Shown one piece after another: positions 44,134 to 56,672 of a stretch of 64,000 nt of DNA. This DNA is from Hypoxylon rubiginosum (taxonomy: Eukaryota; Ascomycota; Sordariomycetes; Xylariales; Hypoxylaceae), in the NCBI GenBank assembly GCA_902806565.1, contig CADCXA010000040.1, positions 372,001-436,000 on the forward strand. The letters are read 5' to 3'. Below the pieces are notes generated by a model. It saw only the letters and a list, made by a program, of their open reading frames with translations, ran no database searches and had not been told where the DNA came from. Positions within the stretch are counted from its first letter, which is position 1. Each line of letters begins with the position of its first letter. A program made the position numbers and the translations under genes.

Positions 44134-47100
44134 ATGGGGATTCGCGATCTAATCAAGAAGAAAAATCAGCTGGACGGAGGGGACGGAGGGTCAGGAGGCG
44201 GCGCCGTCGATCGCGAAACTTTGGATAGGCTCGCGGGGCCCGAGTTTACCTTCATACGCTCCGACACGCACACGCAAGAGATCATCCATCCGCCGAGCCA
44301 TCCTCACGAGCACGGTGGCAATAATAACCTCCTCTCGACCAAAGATGCCGGTTCGTCGTCCTCGAAGCCCCGCCGTAGCCTCGACGTCTTCAAGCCGCGG
44401 GCGCGCGGTAGTAGTACTTCGTCGGTACAGAGCGACGGGTCCAAGAAGGACAGGGAGGCCCACGGCCACGGCCACGGCCACCGTCGACTGTCGCAGCGCC
44501 TGCACATGTCCAGAACGCCGCCCACCTCTGAGTTCGTGCCCGAGAACCTGCCGCAGATCAACGTGTACACGGCCGACGACGTAGGATCGAAGAGCGGCGG
44601 CCGCATAGGAGGGACGACGACGCCTGCGGTCGACAAGGACGCGTACGAGGGCCAGTGGGAGAAGCGCGCGACGATACTGGCCGAGGCTAACGAGCGAGGG
44701 CAGCGGCGAAGTAGGTCACCCAGCATCGTGTCGGCATCGCCGACGCCGTCGCCCTCCGTGGAGCTACCTAGTTTGCAGCTGCACAACGATCGTCACGGTG
44801 ATCAGAGCAGAAGTCCGTCGAAGAGCACAGCATCATCGACGATAGCGAAGGCGGACGGAGTGGTGTCGTCCAAGGCGATCGACGACCAGATCCAGGAGGC
44901 TATCCGATTGCACGAGGACGGGCAGCTGGACCAGTCTACGCGGCTGTTCGGGCGCCTTGCCGATCCCCAGGGCGCCAATAACCCCCTGAGCCAGGTCCTC
45001 TACGGTCTGGCGCTGAGGTCAGTAGACGACCTACCACCTATCTCTCTTACATAACTCCCCAACCCCCTTCCCAGTGGATCGCCACCTTCGTTTCGTCTTT
45101 ACATCATGCATCTTTCTATTCACGGCTATTTATGGAAACGTCGCATCTTTATGCGTGTCTCTGCGTCACATGGCCCTCCTTCTCCTTTCCTCTTCAGGCC
45201 ATGGGAAAGGTGAAGTTAAGAGAGCCTCTGGCTGGCTGGCTAGATGACTAGATAGATAGATGTACGGATGTGCGGATAGGGGATGGGGGATGATTCGGTA
45301 GTGGCAAAGTGGCCCTTTGAATACGAAGTTTCAGTTCCGTCGAGCCTCAGTTTCAGTAACGAAAAAGGTCACAAAGGAGAAAGCAGAGTAGAAGTCAAAA
45401 CGGTTAAAGAAGCTGGCTAACTCTACGCCTTCACGGGGCTACAGACACGGCTGGGGCTGCGAACCAGATCCCGCGAGAGCGGTCACGTACCTGTCGGCGG
45501 CGGCGTCCAACGCGGCAGCGGTCGAGAGCATGGCGCTACAGGCGGGCCTCAAGAAAGGCGGCGCGGCCAAGGGCGAGCTCGTCCTAGCCATCTTCGAATT
45601 GGCAAACTGCTTTCGTCACGGCTGGGGAATTCCGAGAGATCCAGTCGCCGCCAAGCAGGTGGGTCTCGCTCTTTCTCTCTCTCTCTCATATTACCCCTTA
45701 CCCTCTTACACTGTTACCGTTCCATTATTGAAAAGAAAGAGGAAAGGTATGGCGATGGAAATGGAAATCGGCAGCGGGCAGGAACTGGACGAGTGGTTGG
45801 GAACTCGTCTTGCGGTGGATGATGAACGAGGGGACGAGGGAAACGTCTTGCCTATCGGCGAGATGGACCCAGCCAGCCAGCTAGCCAGCCAGGAACAAGT
45901 GTCGTTCAAAGAAGTCCCGCTGTTTTTATGATGATCACGTTTGGCTAATGGGCTACTGTTCGGGCAGTATTACGAGACGGCCGCAAATCTAGGGGACACG
46001 GGTAAGTGGTGGTTCGACTTGTTGAAGAATGGACCATTTCATGCGTGGACGGTCCTTGTGGAGACGATAGGCTGACACGGCGATGGTCGTCGGTGTATGC
46101 AGATGCGATGAACGAAGTTGGCTGGTGCTATCTGGAGGGTTTCGGGTGTAAGAAGGACAAGGTACGTCAGGCGCAATGGCTAGGCTCCCTCGCTTCCGCC
46201 TATCTATTTCCCCCTTTTCTCCCTCTTTCGTTACGTATCACTTCCAAATCCGGCCTCCTACGTCCCTGCCCAAAGATCTCGATATATGAAACGTACAGGT
46301 ATCGGCGATGAGGTGTCAGCCTCATGTGGCCTGGCTCTGTGGCTTGTCTGGTCAGCTTGCAAGTCTTAGCGTTCCAGGATTAGAATCAGGGTGTCTAAAT
46401 GCTCGGCGGCGACGGCAGAAGCAGCTAGCTAAGTAGCTCTGCTAGCCTGCTAGCCGTCCCCTACATCACGATCCGCCCTCCGTTGGGCAGCAATGAGGCT
46501 TGCTGCTCAGCCGCGAATCAGCATCGTACGGGAAGAATGCATCCTGCCACCTAAACACCTAACCACTAGTTTACTTTTCACCGTTTTCATGGCAGCCCAA
46601 GGATGGAAAACGGGGAATCACATGAGACTAACCATATGCTTCTTGCCTCTCTTAGTTCGCCTCAGCGAGGTACTACCGGTTGGCGGAGGAGAGCGGCAAT
46701 AAGACGCTAGGAAATACATGGTGAGTGTCATAGCTATTTTGTTTCCCCATTCCGCGAGCTCCTCGTACGACGGCGACCCTCTATTCCGCCTGTTCTTGTT
46801 TTCCTTGGCAAGTTCCTGTCTCCTATCGCACTTTCATCCCGTGCATCGGCGGCGCATCCAAGAAATTGCAGCGAGGCCCGGCCGTGGCGGGGACGATTGG
46901 TCCTAGAATCAAGACGACAAGACGACAGGCTCTCCGTGCTTCCGGACCTATCGACAGCCGCCCGCCTTACTTTTCTACTTTCGAAAGAGTAAGAGAAAAG
47001 GGGTCTCGGGTCGGGGGGTCTAGACCACCTCTCGTTACTCTTTTTGGCTGCTGCCGTCTCCAACTAAGACGGCCGCTGGAACGGGCCTCGCAGTTGGGGT

Positions 47101-47499
47101 CCAAACGAATCAGAGCCGCAACCCACACCGAATCCGGAAGATCTCGCCCTTCTTTCCTTCTACGTCTTTTCCTTTCCTACGATTTATCGTGCCATAGGCC
47201 GCGCTGTCGTCTCACCCCCCCATAGCCCATGGCCCAGTGTAAATGCCTCAGTTACAACGGAGCAAATTCGGCTCTTACAATTACTACTACTCCAACACCT
47301 CTATCTCTCTCCCTCTTTATATTCTATCTATTCCTTTCCTATCGTCGAGTCCCTGCCGAAGTTCTCCGAAACCTTTGCATATAACCTACCTAGAACTACC
47401 TATGGCTGTAACATTACTCCTTTACTAACCAATGGCTCGTGTTCTCTGCGCAGGATCTGGAAGGACAAGTATAATCCTACGAACCCTAAGAAGAAGTAA
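44134..47499 (+). CDS. Sel1-repeat protein, DSF2-like
   Basis: Six exons: 44134-45017, 45445-45658, 45968-46001, 46103-46161, 46656-46720, 47454-47499; 433 aa, with frame closing at each join. The N-terminal 230 residues are disordered, with MGIRDLIKKK start, Gly, His and Ser-rich stretches and many SP/TP sites. From about 250 come helical repeats: EAIRLHEDGQLDQSTRLFGRLA, then Sel1 units (HGWGCEPDPARAVTYL 296-311; RHGWGIPRDPVAAKQYYETAA; DAMNEVGWCYLEGFGCKKDK; FASARYYRLAEESGN), ending IWKDKYNPTNPKKK. Sel1 repeats are TPR-like protein-binding solenoids. The layout resembles fungal DSF2-type proteins; function unknown. Odd: introns are 427, 309, 101, 494 and 733 nt, several-fold longer than elsewhere in the window. 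Each retains a GT donor, AG acceptor and (for the longest) a TACTAACC branch site. Confidence 0.85.
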
Positions 47500-47709
47500 T
47501 AAGCTGCGTCTTCCCATTGGGGCAACGGTTTTTTTCTTTATTCGATAGGCAAATGGAGAAAAATGGAATGGGAAACGGCCATTTGTCAATCGGGGTATGC
47601 AGAACCCCCCCGGTACTGCTACTGCCGCTGCTACTGGTCCCCTCTCCCCTATTACGGTATATATGCTTGGAGCAATGGGATTACGGGGGAGTTCTCTTTT
47701 CGTTAGAAA

Positions 47710-47731
47710 GGGGGGGGGGGGGGGGGGGGGG
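47710..47731. repeat. Poly-G tract (G22)
   Basis: 22 consecutive G on the plus strand, about 210 bp after the Sel1-gene stop. It can form G-quadruplexes and is prone to length error. Confidence 0.9.
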
Positions 47732-49716
47732 AGGCCAGGCGCTTATTATATCGCATGTAACTCTGCAAAAATATGACGATAGCACTAACGAAACGAAACC
47801 AAATAACGGACGAATTGGACGAGGGGATAAGGGGGGGTGAAGGATTTGAGCTTGAGCTGGGCTGCCTCTTTTTTTCTTTATTATTTGCGGGGTTGTCGGT
47901 CGGGGTGCGTGGGTGGGTGACCAAGAGATGTTGTGCAGCACAACCTTACTGCTTGCTGCATCATGTATGCATCGACGATTGTGGGGGAAATGCATGTCTC
48001 TCTGCCTACCTGCCTGCCTGTCCGCCTACTTGCCTGTCCGCGACCTGTCCGCGACCTGTCCGCATCCCGTCCGGTTCTGGAGCCGAGCTAAAAAGGAAAA
48101 GGGGGTATTGGTGTGGGAGAACAGGGGGAAAGGGTAGCTAGGTCGGTAGGTTGCCTCGTTTTCTTGCATACATACATACCTCCTACCTAATATACATTGT
48201 ATGTAAAGCAACAGAAACACAATAGAAGTCGTCCCAAATCAGCCTTGGCTCTCTTTTTGTCAAACCTGAGATATCATTCGAACCGTGAAAAAATATGTGC
48301 GCTTTGGGGTGTCTCGACAGCCGCCACCTCTCGCTTACCGCCCGCGCCGGATTTGCCAATGGCGAGGGGGACGCACGATACAGACGATGGATGATGGATG
48401 AGGTGATGATGGGTAGGTAGGTAATGAATTGGGGTGCTTGGTTGGTGGACTGGCGGCCGAGAAGCTGGCGGTCCAGTGTCAAGGCAGATTTAGGGGGGAG
48501 TCGGTCGCCTTTTGTGTATCCATCCCTTTCTTCTGTTTCTTCTAGCATCCACCCCCCCCCTTGTTATTGTTGTTGTTCTTCTTCTTCTTCTTCCCCGGAT
48601 GGAAAGGTGGGAAGGAATGGATGGGGGATGGGGATGAGGATGAGGGTGATGCGGCTGACTGAGCACCACCCGCCAAGTTCAAGACCATATAGACAGCCGT
48701 TATTAATCTACCGATAACGAACAGTGCACGTTTTCGCGTGTTAGAGAGAGAGAGTGAGTAACTATGTAATCGTGACCGTCCGTTTGACGATTACCTACCA
48801 GATAGGAGGTATATATCAGCACATAATACTATAGGCTGCGCAATCGCCTCCATCTTTTCCCCCCTTCTCTTCTTCCCATTACTCACGTGCATGGATACAG
48901 TCAGCAAACGTCTTGGGAGGGAAAAGGACTCAACAACAGAGGTAAACAGAGGCTTGCCGTATTACCGTCGTCATCCGATTTGACGAAAAGAGGATATTTA
49001 TCGATAAAAGGCCGAGGGACGACGGGAGCCTTTTTTGGTTACCTCGCATTCCTGTGGTGTTAGGTATCTGGCCGCCCGTTTATTCCTCCGCCGTGAATCC
49101 CCGTACTACCTACCTACTCTAACACGGGCGGACTGATCTACCTACCTGGATACGATGCCTTGCCCCCCAGGTATGTACCACCACTCATACCTATTACCCA
49201 AGCCCGAGACTGTTAGTGTGACATTGCCCCCTATATCGGGTTTCTCTCTCAGTTCCTTACTACTCTAGCTGAGGAGAGAGAGACAGAGCCTTGCCTACTT
49301 CATCGCCTTCATTACGTTGCGTTGCGCGCTCTGTCAATGCCACGCTAACCTGCTTCCGCACCCACGGATTCCGGACCAGGCACCGTACGTCCCGGAGGGG
49401 GGCCCGTTGATAGGTTAAGCTACCTATGTATGTGAAAGGTGTGTATATACGGACGCTGTGTGTGCGTCTCTCTGTGTATATGTGCCAAGTTCATGCTGAG
49501 GAACCAGTGCAATATTCTCCGTTTTCCCGTCCGCGTTCTACACGATCTCCCCCCCTATCTGCCGACCGTGGGTTTGTTTTTTCCCCCGTTAGGGCCGGTC
49601 ATGTATTACCTTTTGGGTCTGTCATTTCGTCATATGGTAAGAATCAGCTCACTCGCCCCGTCGCACAATAGGGGACCCAAGACGGCAAGCCTATTTCGCG
49701 TGTGTATGCTCTAGCA

Positions 49717-49739
49717 CCCCCCCCCCCCCCCCCCCCCCC
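49717..49739. repeat. Poly-C tract (C23)
   Basis: 23 consecutive C on the plus strand, i.e. a G run on the minus strand, 2 kb from the G22 run and in opposite orientation. Confidence 0.9.
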
Positions 49740-50423
49740 AGAAACGCGGTGCTACTTCGCGATCCAATGCTGAGCGCTCTAATGTATGCATCCGTGTTAT
49801 CTTACGTATTTTTCGTTGGGTCTGGAGCATGGCTCGCAAAAAGTGATACAAGGGCGACATGACAATGAGCGAGGTTCTAAGTTGATAGCTCAGATATGTC
49901 GATCGTTGGTGTTAGTGAGAGTAGTACATAGATACCCCTACCTTACACGAAGCCAGAGACACACGATATATTGGCCATATATGCACAGTCTGCAATTTCC
50001 TCGGTTCTCATAGGTGGGAAGGGGGAATGCTACTGTGTTTCTGATATAAGGCATAATTTCGACCTACCCTACGTGCGTCTCTTCTGTGCACATATGACCC
50101 TTCGTTAGGTAACCCGGTAAGGCAGATTCGAGGTTTAACGGTGGATCATATGTCGAAAAGCTCCTTGGTATGACCGTAACTTGCTCGCCTGCTACTAAGA
50201 GGCAGTCTACCAGATATAGGGGGGGGTTTCTGGAAGCCGGAGTACGAACTGAGCCCGCCCATGCCGGTCTATTGTTCTGATAAACCTGTACCCCCCTTTT
50301 TTCTCCCTCGACCGGTCAAAACCATATCTCAGTAGAGTGGCGACGGTGACAATGTAAATATAGAACCAACAGGAGCGCACGGTTCGCTCTCTCTCTTCAT
50401 TCTCGCCCAGGCCTGTTCTACAA

Positions 50424-50441
50424 GACTACCTACCTACCTAC
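50424..50441. repeat. CTAC(CTAC)n array
   Basis: Four CTAC units in tandem, another copy of the dispersed tetranucleotide motif. Confidence 0.8.
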
Positions 50442-52770
50442 CATGATACGCACCCTAACGAGACCGAGTGAGTCGAACGCGGCCGTGGGGAAGGACGAGG
50501 GGGATAAAAGTGCCGAGTATGACCGGATCCCAGGTCTAGTCCCTAAAGTATTGCACAGAAAAGGGGATGCTCGTTGCCCAAGCAGTTGACGAGAAGCCAA
50601 GCAAGCAAGCAAAGTAAGTTGACGCGGTTAACCGACGTCCGTGATGCCCTAGCTGCAACTCTGGTAGGTTTGGTGCGTCTGGTCTCTCTCTGAGTCCTTC
50701 CCGGCTGCCTGGTCATCGGTCGCCAAGCCGTTGGACAAGTCGGATAGCTAGGGAGGAGCAGTACTAGCAGCAGGAGCGCAAAGATGGTGGTAGTTATACC
50801 TGTGTCTCGTCGACTTGCGCGTATCAGTCCTGATGCGGAAGTCCAGGGTAAGTTAGGCACGTGCCTCCTTTGACTTCGTCGCCTCCTTTTCGTCCCTTCG
50901 ATACATGTTTTAAGCGACGCGGTGCCGCGCGCTGCAAGTTAATAGGTAGGCAGGAGAGGGAGAGAGATATGTATAGGTTACTAGTGCATGTAAGTTAGGG
51001 AGGAATAGGGTTCGGTTAAGCATAGCCTCTCTTCCTCCTCCCCCTTGCCTAGATTTGATAGGTATGTGGTATATGAAAATAGATGCGATACATCCCGTAT
51101 TCCGATCTCACCTGTGATCTGCCATATGCCTTGCTTGCGTGCTTTTGCTGACCTCCCTCTTGAGCCTCGGGTCGCTTACATACCTACCCCTAGGTTAGCT
51201 AAACTAACCTACATAGTCTTTCTCCTAAAGGGGGTAAAAGCCCCCTACCCTTACTATAGAGACATGCATTGCACGTATACCTACCTAACCTAGCGTACGT
51301 TTTTTTTTGAATATGCCTTGGTCCGGTAAGGTACTATATGCAGGTAACAAGTGGTGTAGGTCAGCAACTTATGGGTCGATATGCCAGCTGTCAACCACGA
51401 GATCAGTTTCGAACCCCTAGTAGGCTACCACCCTCCCACCCAATTCCCAGCTTGAGGCCGGACCGCAAAAAGGGTCATAGGTAGGGCATCTCGCGTGAAC
51501 CACCCAAAACCCAAACGCTCCTTACCTAAACCTGCAGGATCGGCCGGGTCCCGTGTTTGAGACAGCATGTGGGCTTGTCAGCGTGTCGGCGGCGTCTACG
51601 TAAGTGGATTGGAGGTTTAATAGTCATGTTGGTGTTGGTTAGTGGTGGTCACGCCGTCGCGCACGATTTCATCTACCTGCCTTTTATTTTATTTATTTCA
51701 CTCACGAATAAGAAAAGGAGAAGACCACCAGTACCTTAACAATAATACTCAAGTACTTCGGTAAGGTGAGACACGCAGGCTTTGTAATAACAATCTTTAC
51801 CATCCCGTATAGTTCTTTCTGCACACCTTCCCGCCCCCCATGCGATATGCGGAGTTGCCCATGTCTTGGAATCTTCATATATATGCGCCGTGATAACCCC
51901 TCTTACTGGAGCTTCTAGAAAAAAAGACCAAGCCTAGCCTACCTGTACATACACACACATACACACACACTCATATACGTACATGTCTTGCCTCCACAAC
52001 ATACATATATACATACGTACTCACCTCCTAACCCACATGAACATCTGCCAGTGATCGGAAATGCGAAGGGAACGAGATACCACGAAAGGAAATAAATCAG
52101 AAATGGACGGGGGGCCAAGAAAATGAATAGGAATGAATACATACGCAAGCGCCGGGTTGCATGTGAGCTTCTCTACATACATCTTGCAGGTCTTGGCGAA
52201 AGGGTGACCCTTTTTCCAATGAAGTAGAATGTTGCTTAGCTCAGTTCCGGTAAGGGGTTGATCGTTTTGGGTTCAGAGTTATTATTCTAGTCTTAACAAA
52301 GATCGGGAGAATCGGTACTAGTTCAGAGAGCGATTTTAATAATAAAAATAAAACTTTTACTTCTATTCCCGTTCCATCGTTTCGTCTGATCGATTTCTTT
52401 GGTACTAGAGCTTAGCTTAGCTTCAATGTCCAACCAAATGCTACAGACCTAGGTAGCTTACTGGCGACTGGCTAAGGCGTCATGTCATGGTTGCTGTACT
52501 AATATGCAGCCGGCCCGGGGCGCAGCGCAGGATGCGTAACGAACCTGTACTCTTTTCTTTTGCCATTGCGACTGTGCGATACGATACGGTAGGTAGGTTA
52601 GATATATTAGATAAGAATTGACAGGACGAGAAGAAACCGTTGGTTGGAGAGTCTTTAGAGAGAGAAAAAGGAAGACCTGGGGTCGAATAGCTCCTTTAGG
52701 CAAGTGGAAGCAACCCCCATCTGATCTGACATGGCCCCAAAAAACCACTAATGTATCCGCATCGTGCATA

Positions 52771-52798
52771 TGCTGCTGCTACTGCTGCTGCTGCTGCT
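52771..52798. repeat. TGC trinucleotide repeat
   Basis: Nine TGC-type triplets with one interruption, in intergenic DNA. Confidence 0.9.
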
Positions 52799-54782
52799 TC
52801 GGCATAGCGCGAGGGAACCTAACCTGCCTACATTTCGTTGGTCGGTCCATTTATTTTATTTATTTAATAGTTTAATGATTTCATTTTCGAGTAGTATTTT
52901 CGTTTATTATACGTTACTATGTAATGTAATGTTACCCGGGAGGCTAGAACGCGGAGAAATACGGGATAGACAGAGAGATATCGAAGAAATAGGAGAAGAC
53001 GAGAAAGAAAAGGAGAAAAGACAGGAGAGACATGAAGAACGGTGACACAAGTGGCGAGAAGATAGAGAGACACGGACAGAGACAGAAGGCAGACAAGTTT
53101 GGGATCATTTGCAGATTCTTATTGTTTGTTTGGTTTGCTTGCTTGCTAGCTTGGCTGGGTTCATGTTCATCTTGGCAACGTTTCGCTAATAAAAACTGAC
53201 TGTCGTGAAGCTACAAGACGAACCACCAGCAAATGAGCCAAGCTCTTCTGTTTAGTTGGCTCGGCTCTTTCTGCTGTGCTGTGCTGTGCTGTTCCCCTTC
53301 CTTTCGAAAAAAGATATTCCCTTTCTTCTTCCAGCTACTGGTAAGCTGCCTGTTGCTTCCTCCTGTGTGTGTGTATGTGTGCTGTTCGTCCGTGACATAT
53401 CGTCGTCATTCTCGTATGATATGGAATTTCTCACAACCCGAAGCCTTTGGTCAACCAACCAACCAACCGACCCCCTTCCCCCCAATCCCCTCCCCGGCTT
53501 GGAAGTAAAAAAATCGGCGCCGTTTGGATCGAAAAGAGGAAAGAAATAAGAATGTTAGGAAAATTTGGGGTGGGATGTAATGAAAAAGACGGGCTCTCGT
53601 CAGCTCACTTTCCCACCAAACCCATCATGTCGTGAGACACATTATCCCAAAATCGTATTTCCCCTCAAGAAGAAACCAAAAAAGGACAAGAACAGCCGAT
53701 AATGAAACCTCCGCCCGGTTGTTGTAATAGCCACTTTTTGATAATAGTAGCTAATAACCGTCTCTGGCTGGAACGAAGTCCGCGTAAGAGGTAACATGAA
53801 GAAGAGGGGGGAAGAATGAAGCGTAAAAGGAGAAGACGACGACAAATATCAGTAGCAATAGCGACGAAGAAAAAAACAAAGTACCAGACAAAAAATGAGA
53901 ACAATAAAATGGAATAGACCTCTCCCCCCACCCTTAGCAGGCTTTTGCTTTCGCACTGCTTTCCAAAGTGTCCCAATAAATATTCCCGTTGAAACGTTGT
54001 ACAAGAAAAGTTCTGTAGCCTCGATTTACAAGCGGGCTTACATGCCAATTTCCCCCCTCCTCCCCTCCCTCCCTCACAACCCCCCCTTTCAACCCCCCCT
54101 TCCCCTTTCCCAATGACCGACCATTTTCGCCATGCAGAAACGTTGTTTGGGTTGTGTGCCGATAGTAGTATATCGGACAGACAAGAAGAATAAGGAAATA
54201 AAACAAAAATGAAAACCACAAAATATGAATAAGCTATCCAATTAATGGCGGACAGGAAGAATGATAGATTAAAATCAGAATGCTGGCTCGCTTGCTTGCT
54301 GATAAAATAAAGGATTCTGAAAAATCACAAAAAAAGGATTGAGGATGGATGGTTATCTCGATGACGTTTGGAGACGGATGGATTGGATTGGATGGACGAT
54401 GGACAAAGTAGATGACGATGATTGATGATGATAGGATATAAAAAAAATTTTGCAAAGTCGTGGTGAGTTCGTTTCGTTGTGCGTGAGCAGCGTTTGGATC
54501 TGTGGCTATTTTGTTGCGCGGCGGGCGGCTGTTGAAAACAAGTGTATGTGTAGTAGTGAATTTGTATTCGTAAATTTTTTTTTTGAAACCCGAAATACGG
54601 ATTTGGGTTTTAAATACCAACAGGCGAAGGATATTTATCTCTTCATCGAAAAAAGAAAAAAGGGTTGAAGCGATCCAATGAGAAAATAAAAGATAAGTGT
54701 GTTGAGCGTGAGCGTGAGTTTGTTCGTCATCGTTAAAAAAGTGTGTGGTGGATAGTCGTTAAATGTCATTAAAAAAGAGTCG

Positions 54783-56672
54783 TCATGAGTTGGCGTCGTG
54801 GGGTGACGGCCCGGTATTGCTGTTGGCCTCGGCCACCATCTTGGCGAAGCTGCGGACGACGTCGCCGGGGATCTGGTCCCACAGGAGCGACCGCGTGTAC
54901 ACCTCGGCGGCCGACTGCTTCTCGGCGCTGCGCATGTTGCTCAGGGCCTCGGCCAGGTTCCGCCTGCCCTGGCTCGTCGTCGCCGTCCGGCTCGGCGGCG
55001 GCGGCGCGCGCAGGAAGTCCTGCGAGTTGACGACGCCGTTGTACTGCGCCGGCGTCAGCGAGAAGAGCTGCTTCGTCGTCTGCTCCTGCGTCGGCTGCGT
55101 CAGCGCGTCCGCGAGGTCGCCGAGCATCGACGGCGCCACGCCGTCCATGCTGCCGCCCGCCATCGCCACCGACGCGCTCGACGCCCAGTCGGAGCTGGAC
55201 GACGCCGACGCCGACGACGACGGCTGCGGGGCCGAGGGGTGGACGATGGCGTTCTGGGCGGCGTTGGCGACGCCCGCGTCCTTGAAGATGTTGTCGAGCA
55301 GCGTCGCGGAGGCTTCGCGGACGTCCTCCGACACCCGCGGGATGGTCGGCGTCGACCGGTTGGAGAGGACGAAGGCGCCGACGAGGAAGAGCATGAAGAG
55401 GAGGCCGCCCTGGGTCGTGGACTTGTCGACGTCGGACGGGAGCGAGACCTCGGCCTTCTTCTGCGGCACGATCTGGAGCTCCTGCTTGACCTCGGGCTCC
55501 ATCGGGAAGTCGTTCATGAAGCCCATGTTGTCCCAGGTGGTGTCCATGGCCAGGCTGTCCATGTCGTTGAAGCCGTTGGAGTAGCCCGTGTTACTGGGCA
55601 TGGCGGCGTGCTCGAGTCGCTGGACGTGGTCGGTCAGGACGCTGACCTTCTTGCGCAGGTCGCCCGTCTCGATGGTGTGCTCCCGGATCAGCTCTTCCTT
55701 CTCCAGCTTCAAGGACTCGATGTGGGCAATCAGGTATTCCCTGTCGCGCGCCTCTTGTTCCAGCTTCATGTGGAGATCGTTCATGTCCTCCTCCATCGTG
55801 CTTATCATGGTGGTGAAGTGCTTCTTCTCGTCCTCTAGCCTCTCCGTGTGCATCTTTTTCCTTTGCCTCGAGTCGAGGGCGGCTTGCCGGTTGCGCAGTA
55901 ACCGCTTCTGTTGCTTCAGCTCCTTGATCTCCTGTTCGTCAGTGGTCGCGGCGATGAGTTGGTCGATGTTGCCGAGATTTCGCTCGGCGGGGATGTCGAA
56001 TCTGGCGTTCTTCTTACGGATGCCGTCCCCGCGACGCAGCTCGTTGTGCGACCGGATGGTGGGAGTGTCTGGTCTCATGCGCTTAACTAACGACTGGTTC
56101 TTTAGATCTTGGCCCATCCAGTCCTTCTGCTCTGTCGGGATGGAAGGGTTGCTCGGACCAACGGACGAGAAGAGTGGAACCTGGTGGCTGGGATTGCTGA
56201 AGGGCGTTTGCATCTGCATGGGCCGCTGCTGGAAGATGGATTGATTGTTGTCGAAGGCAGTCTCGAGGCCGTCATATTGTAACGGCGTGCACGTACCGGA
56301 GCCCTGGCCCATAGACCATTGCTGGCTTTGCGAGCCATACGCGGCTTGGGACGGATCTGCTCTGAAGGGGTTGGTGTTGGTGGGTTCTAGGAAGGGGTTG
56401 TTAGACGGCACCGACTGCATGTCGACGGACTGCCAGTCTCCGACCTCAGTCTTGGGTGAGAATATCGAACCCGGGACGGCGAAGGAGTCTCTCCGGCTGC
56501 CGGCCATGGGCGGCGACAACTCCAGTCCCGAGTCGATTGCGCTGCTGTCTAGGATGTTCTCGTCGAGGATGTTGCTGTCCTCCTCATCAAAGTACTTCTG
56601 CGCATGATTTGTGTCTACCGATAGGTGTTGATTTGGCCGGTAGAAGGCCTGCATCTGAAATGTTGAGACCAT
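54783..56672 (-). CDS. bZIP transcription factor with hydrophobic segment
   Basis: Single exon, 629 aa. Basic region at about 254-274 (KQQKRLLRNRQAALDSRQRKK, with the N-x2-A-A-x2-S/R-type signature as NRQAALDSR), followed by a leucine zipper/coiled coil to about 355. The N-terminus is acidic (27-51: DEEDSNILDENILDSSAID) and then Ser/Pro/Gln-rich, as in activation domains. Residues 421-437 (QGGLLFMLFLVGAFVLS) form a hydrophobic stretch long enough for one membrane span. After it lies a 190-aa Ala/Ser-rich tail. The order acidic, bZIP, hydrophobic, tail is like ATF6/CREB3-type membrane-bound factors. Sordariomycete developmental bZIPs such as Neurospora ADA-1 are possible relatives, but I cannot prove orthology. 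The start is the first ATG, with stop codons upstream. The C-terminal third is GC-rich. Confidence 0.88.
   Translation of the reverse strand: MVSTFQMQAFYRPNQHLSVDTNHAQKYFDEEDSNILDENILDSSAIDSGLELSPPMAGSRRDSFAVPGSIFSPKTEVGDWQSVDMQSVPSNNPFLEPTNTNPFRADPSQAAYGSQSQQWSMGQGSGTCTPLQYDGLETAFDNNQSIFQQRPMQMQTPFSNPSHQVPLFSSVGPSNPSIPTEQKDWMGQDLKNQSLVKRMRPDTPTIRSHNELRRGDGIRKKNARFDIPAERNLGNIDQLIAATTDEQEIKELKQQKRLLRNRQAALDSRQRKKMHTERLEDEKKHFTTMISTMEEDMNDLHMKLEQEARDREYLIAHIESLKLEKEELIREHTIETGDLRKKVSVLTDHVQRLEHAAMPSNTGYSNGFNDMDSLAMDTTWDNMGFMNDFPMEPEVKQELQIVPQKKAEVSLPSDVDKSTTQGGLLFMLFLVGAFVLSNRSTPTIPRVSEDVREASATLLDNIFKDAGVANAAQNAIVHPSAPQPSSSASASSSSDWASSASVAMAGGSMDGVAPSMLGDLADALTQPTQEQTTKQLFSLTPAQYNGVVNSQDFLRAPPPPSRTATTSQGRRNLAEALSNMRSAEKQSAAEVYTRSLLWDQIPGDVVRSFAKMVAEANSNTGPSPHDANS

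Larger units (their letters stand above)
47500..54782. other. Gene-poor intergenic DNA with homopolymers
   Basis: 7.3 kb without a recognisable gene. Holds a G22 run (47710-47731), a C23 run (49717-49739), CTGCCTACC/CTGTCCGCGAC repeats (about 48001-48070), TTGTTGTTCTTCTTC (48568-48594), TGC triplets (52771-52798), GCTGT units (53275-53292) and several TACC/GGTA arrays (48413, 49105, 50428, 52590). Open frames are low-complexity. The last few hundred bases are the bZIP 3' region. Confidence 0.6.

Noticed and set aside
46721..47453. Nested gene inside the 733-nt intron (frames of 109-119 codons on both strands)
   Set aside because: The frames are Arg/Ser-rich with no motif and overlap each other on opposite strands; no splice or start evidence.
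51395..51440. GGGGTTCGAAAC (minus strand) as a tRNA T arm
   Set aside because: The flanking bases do not form a T stem and no acceptor or anticodon arm can be found.
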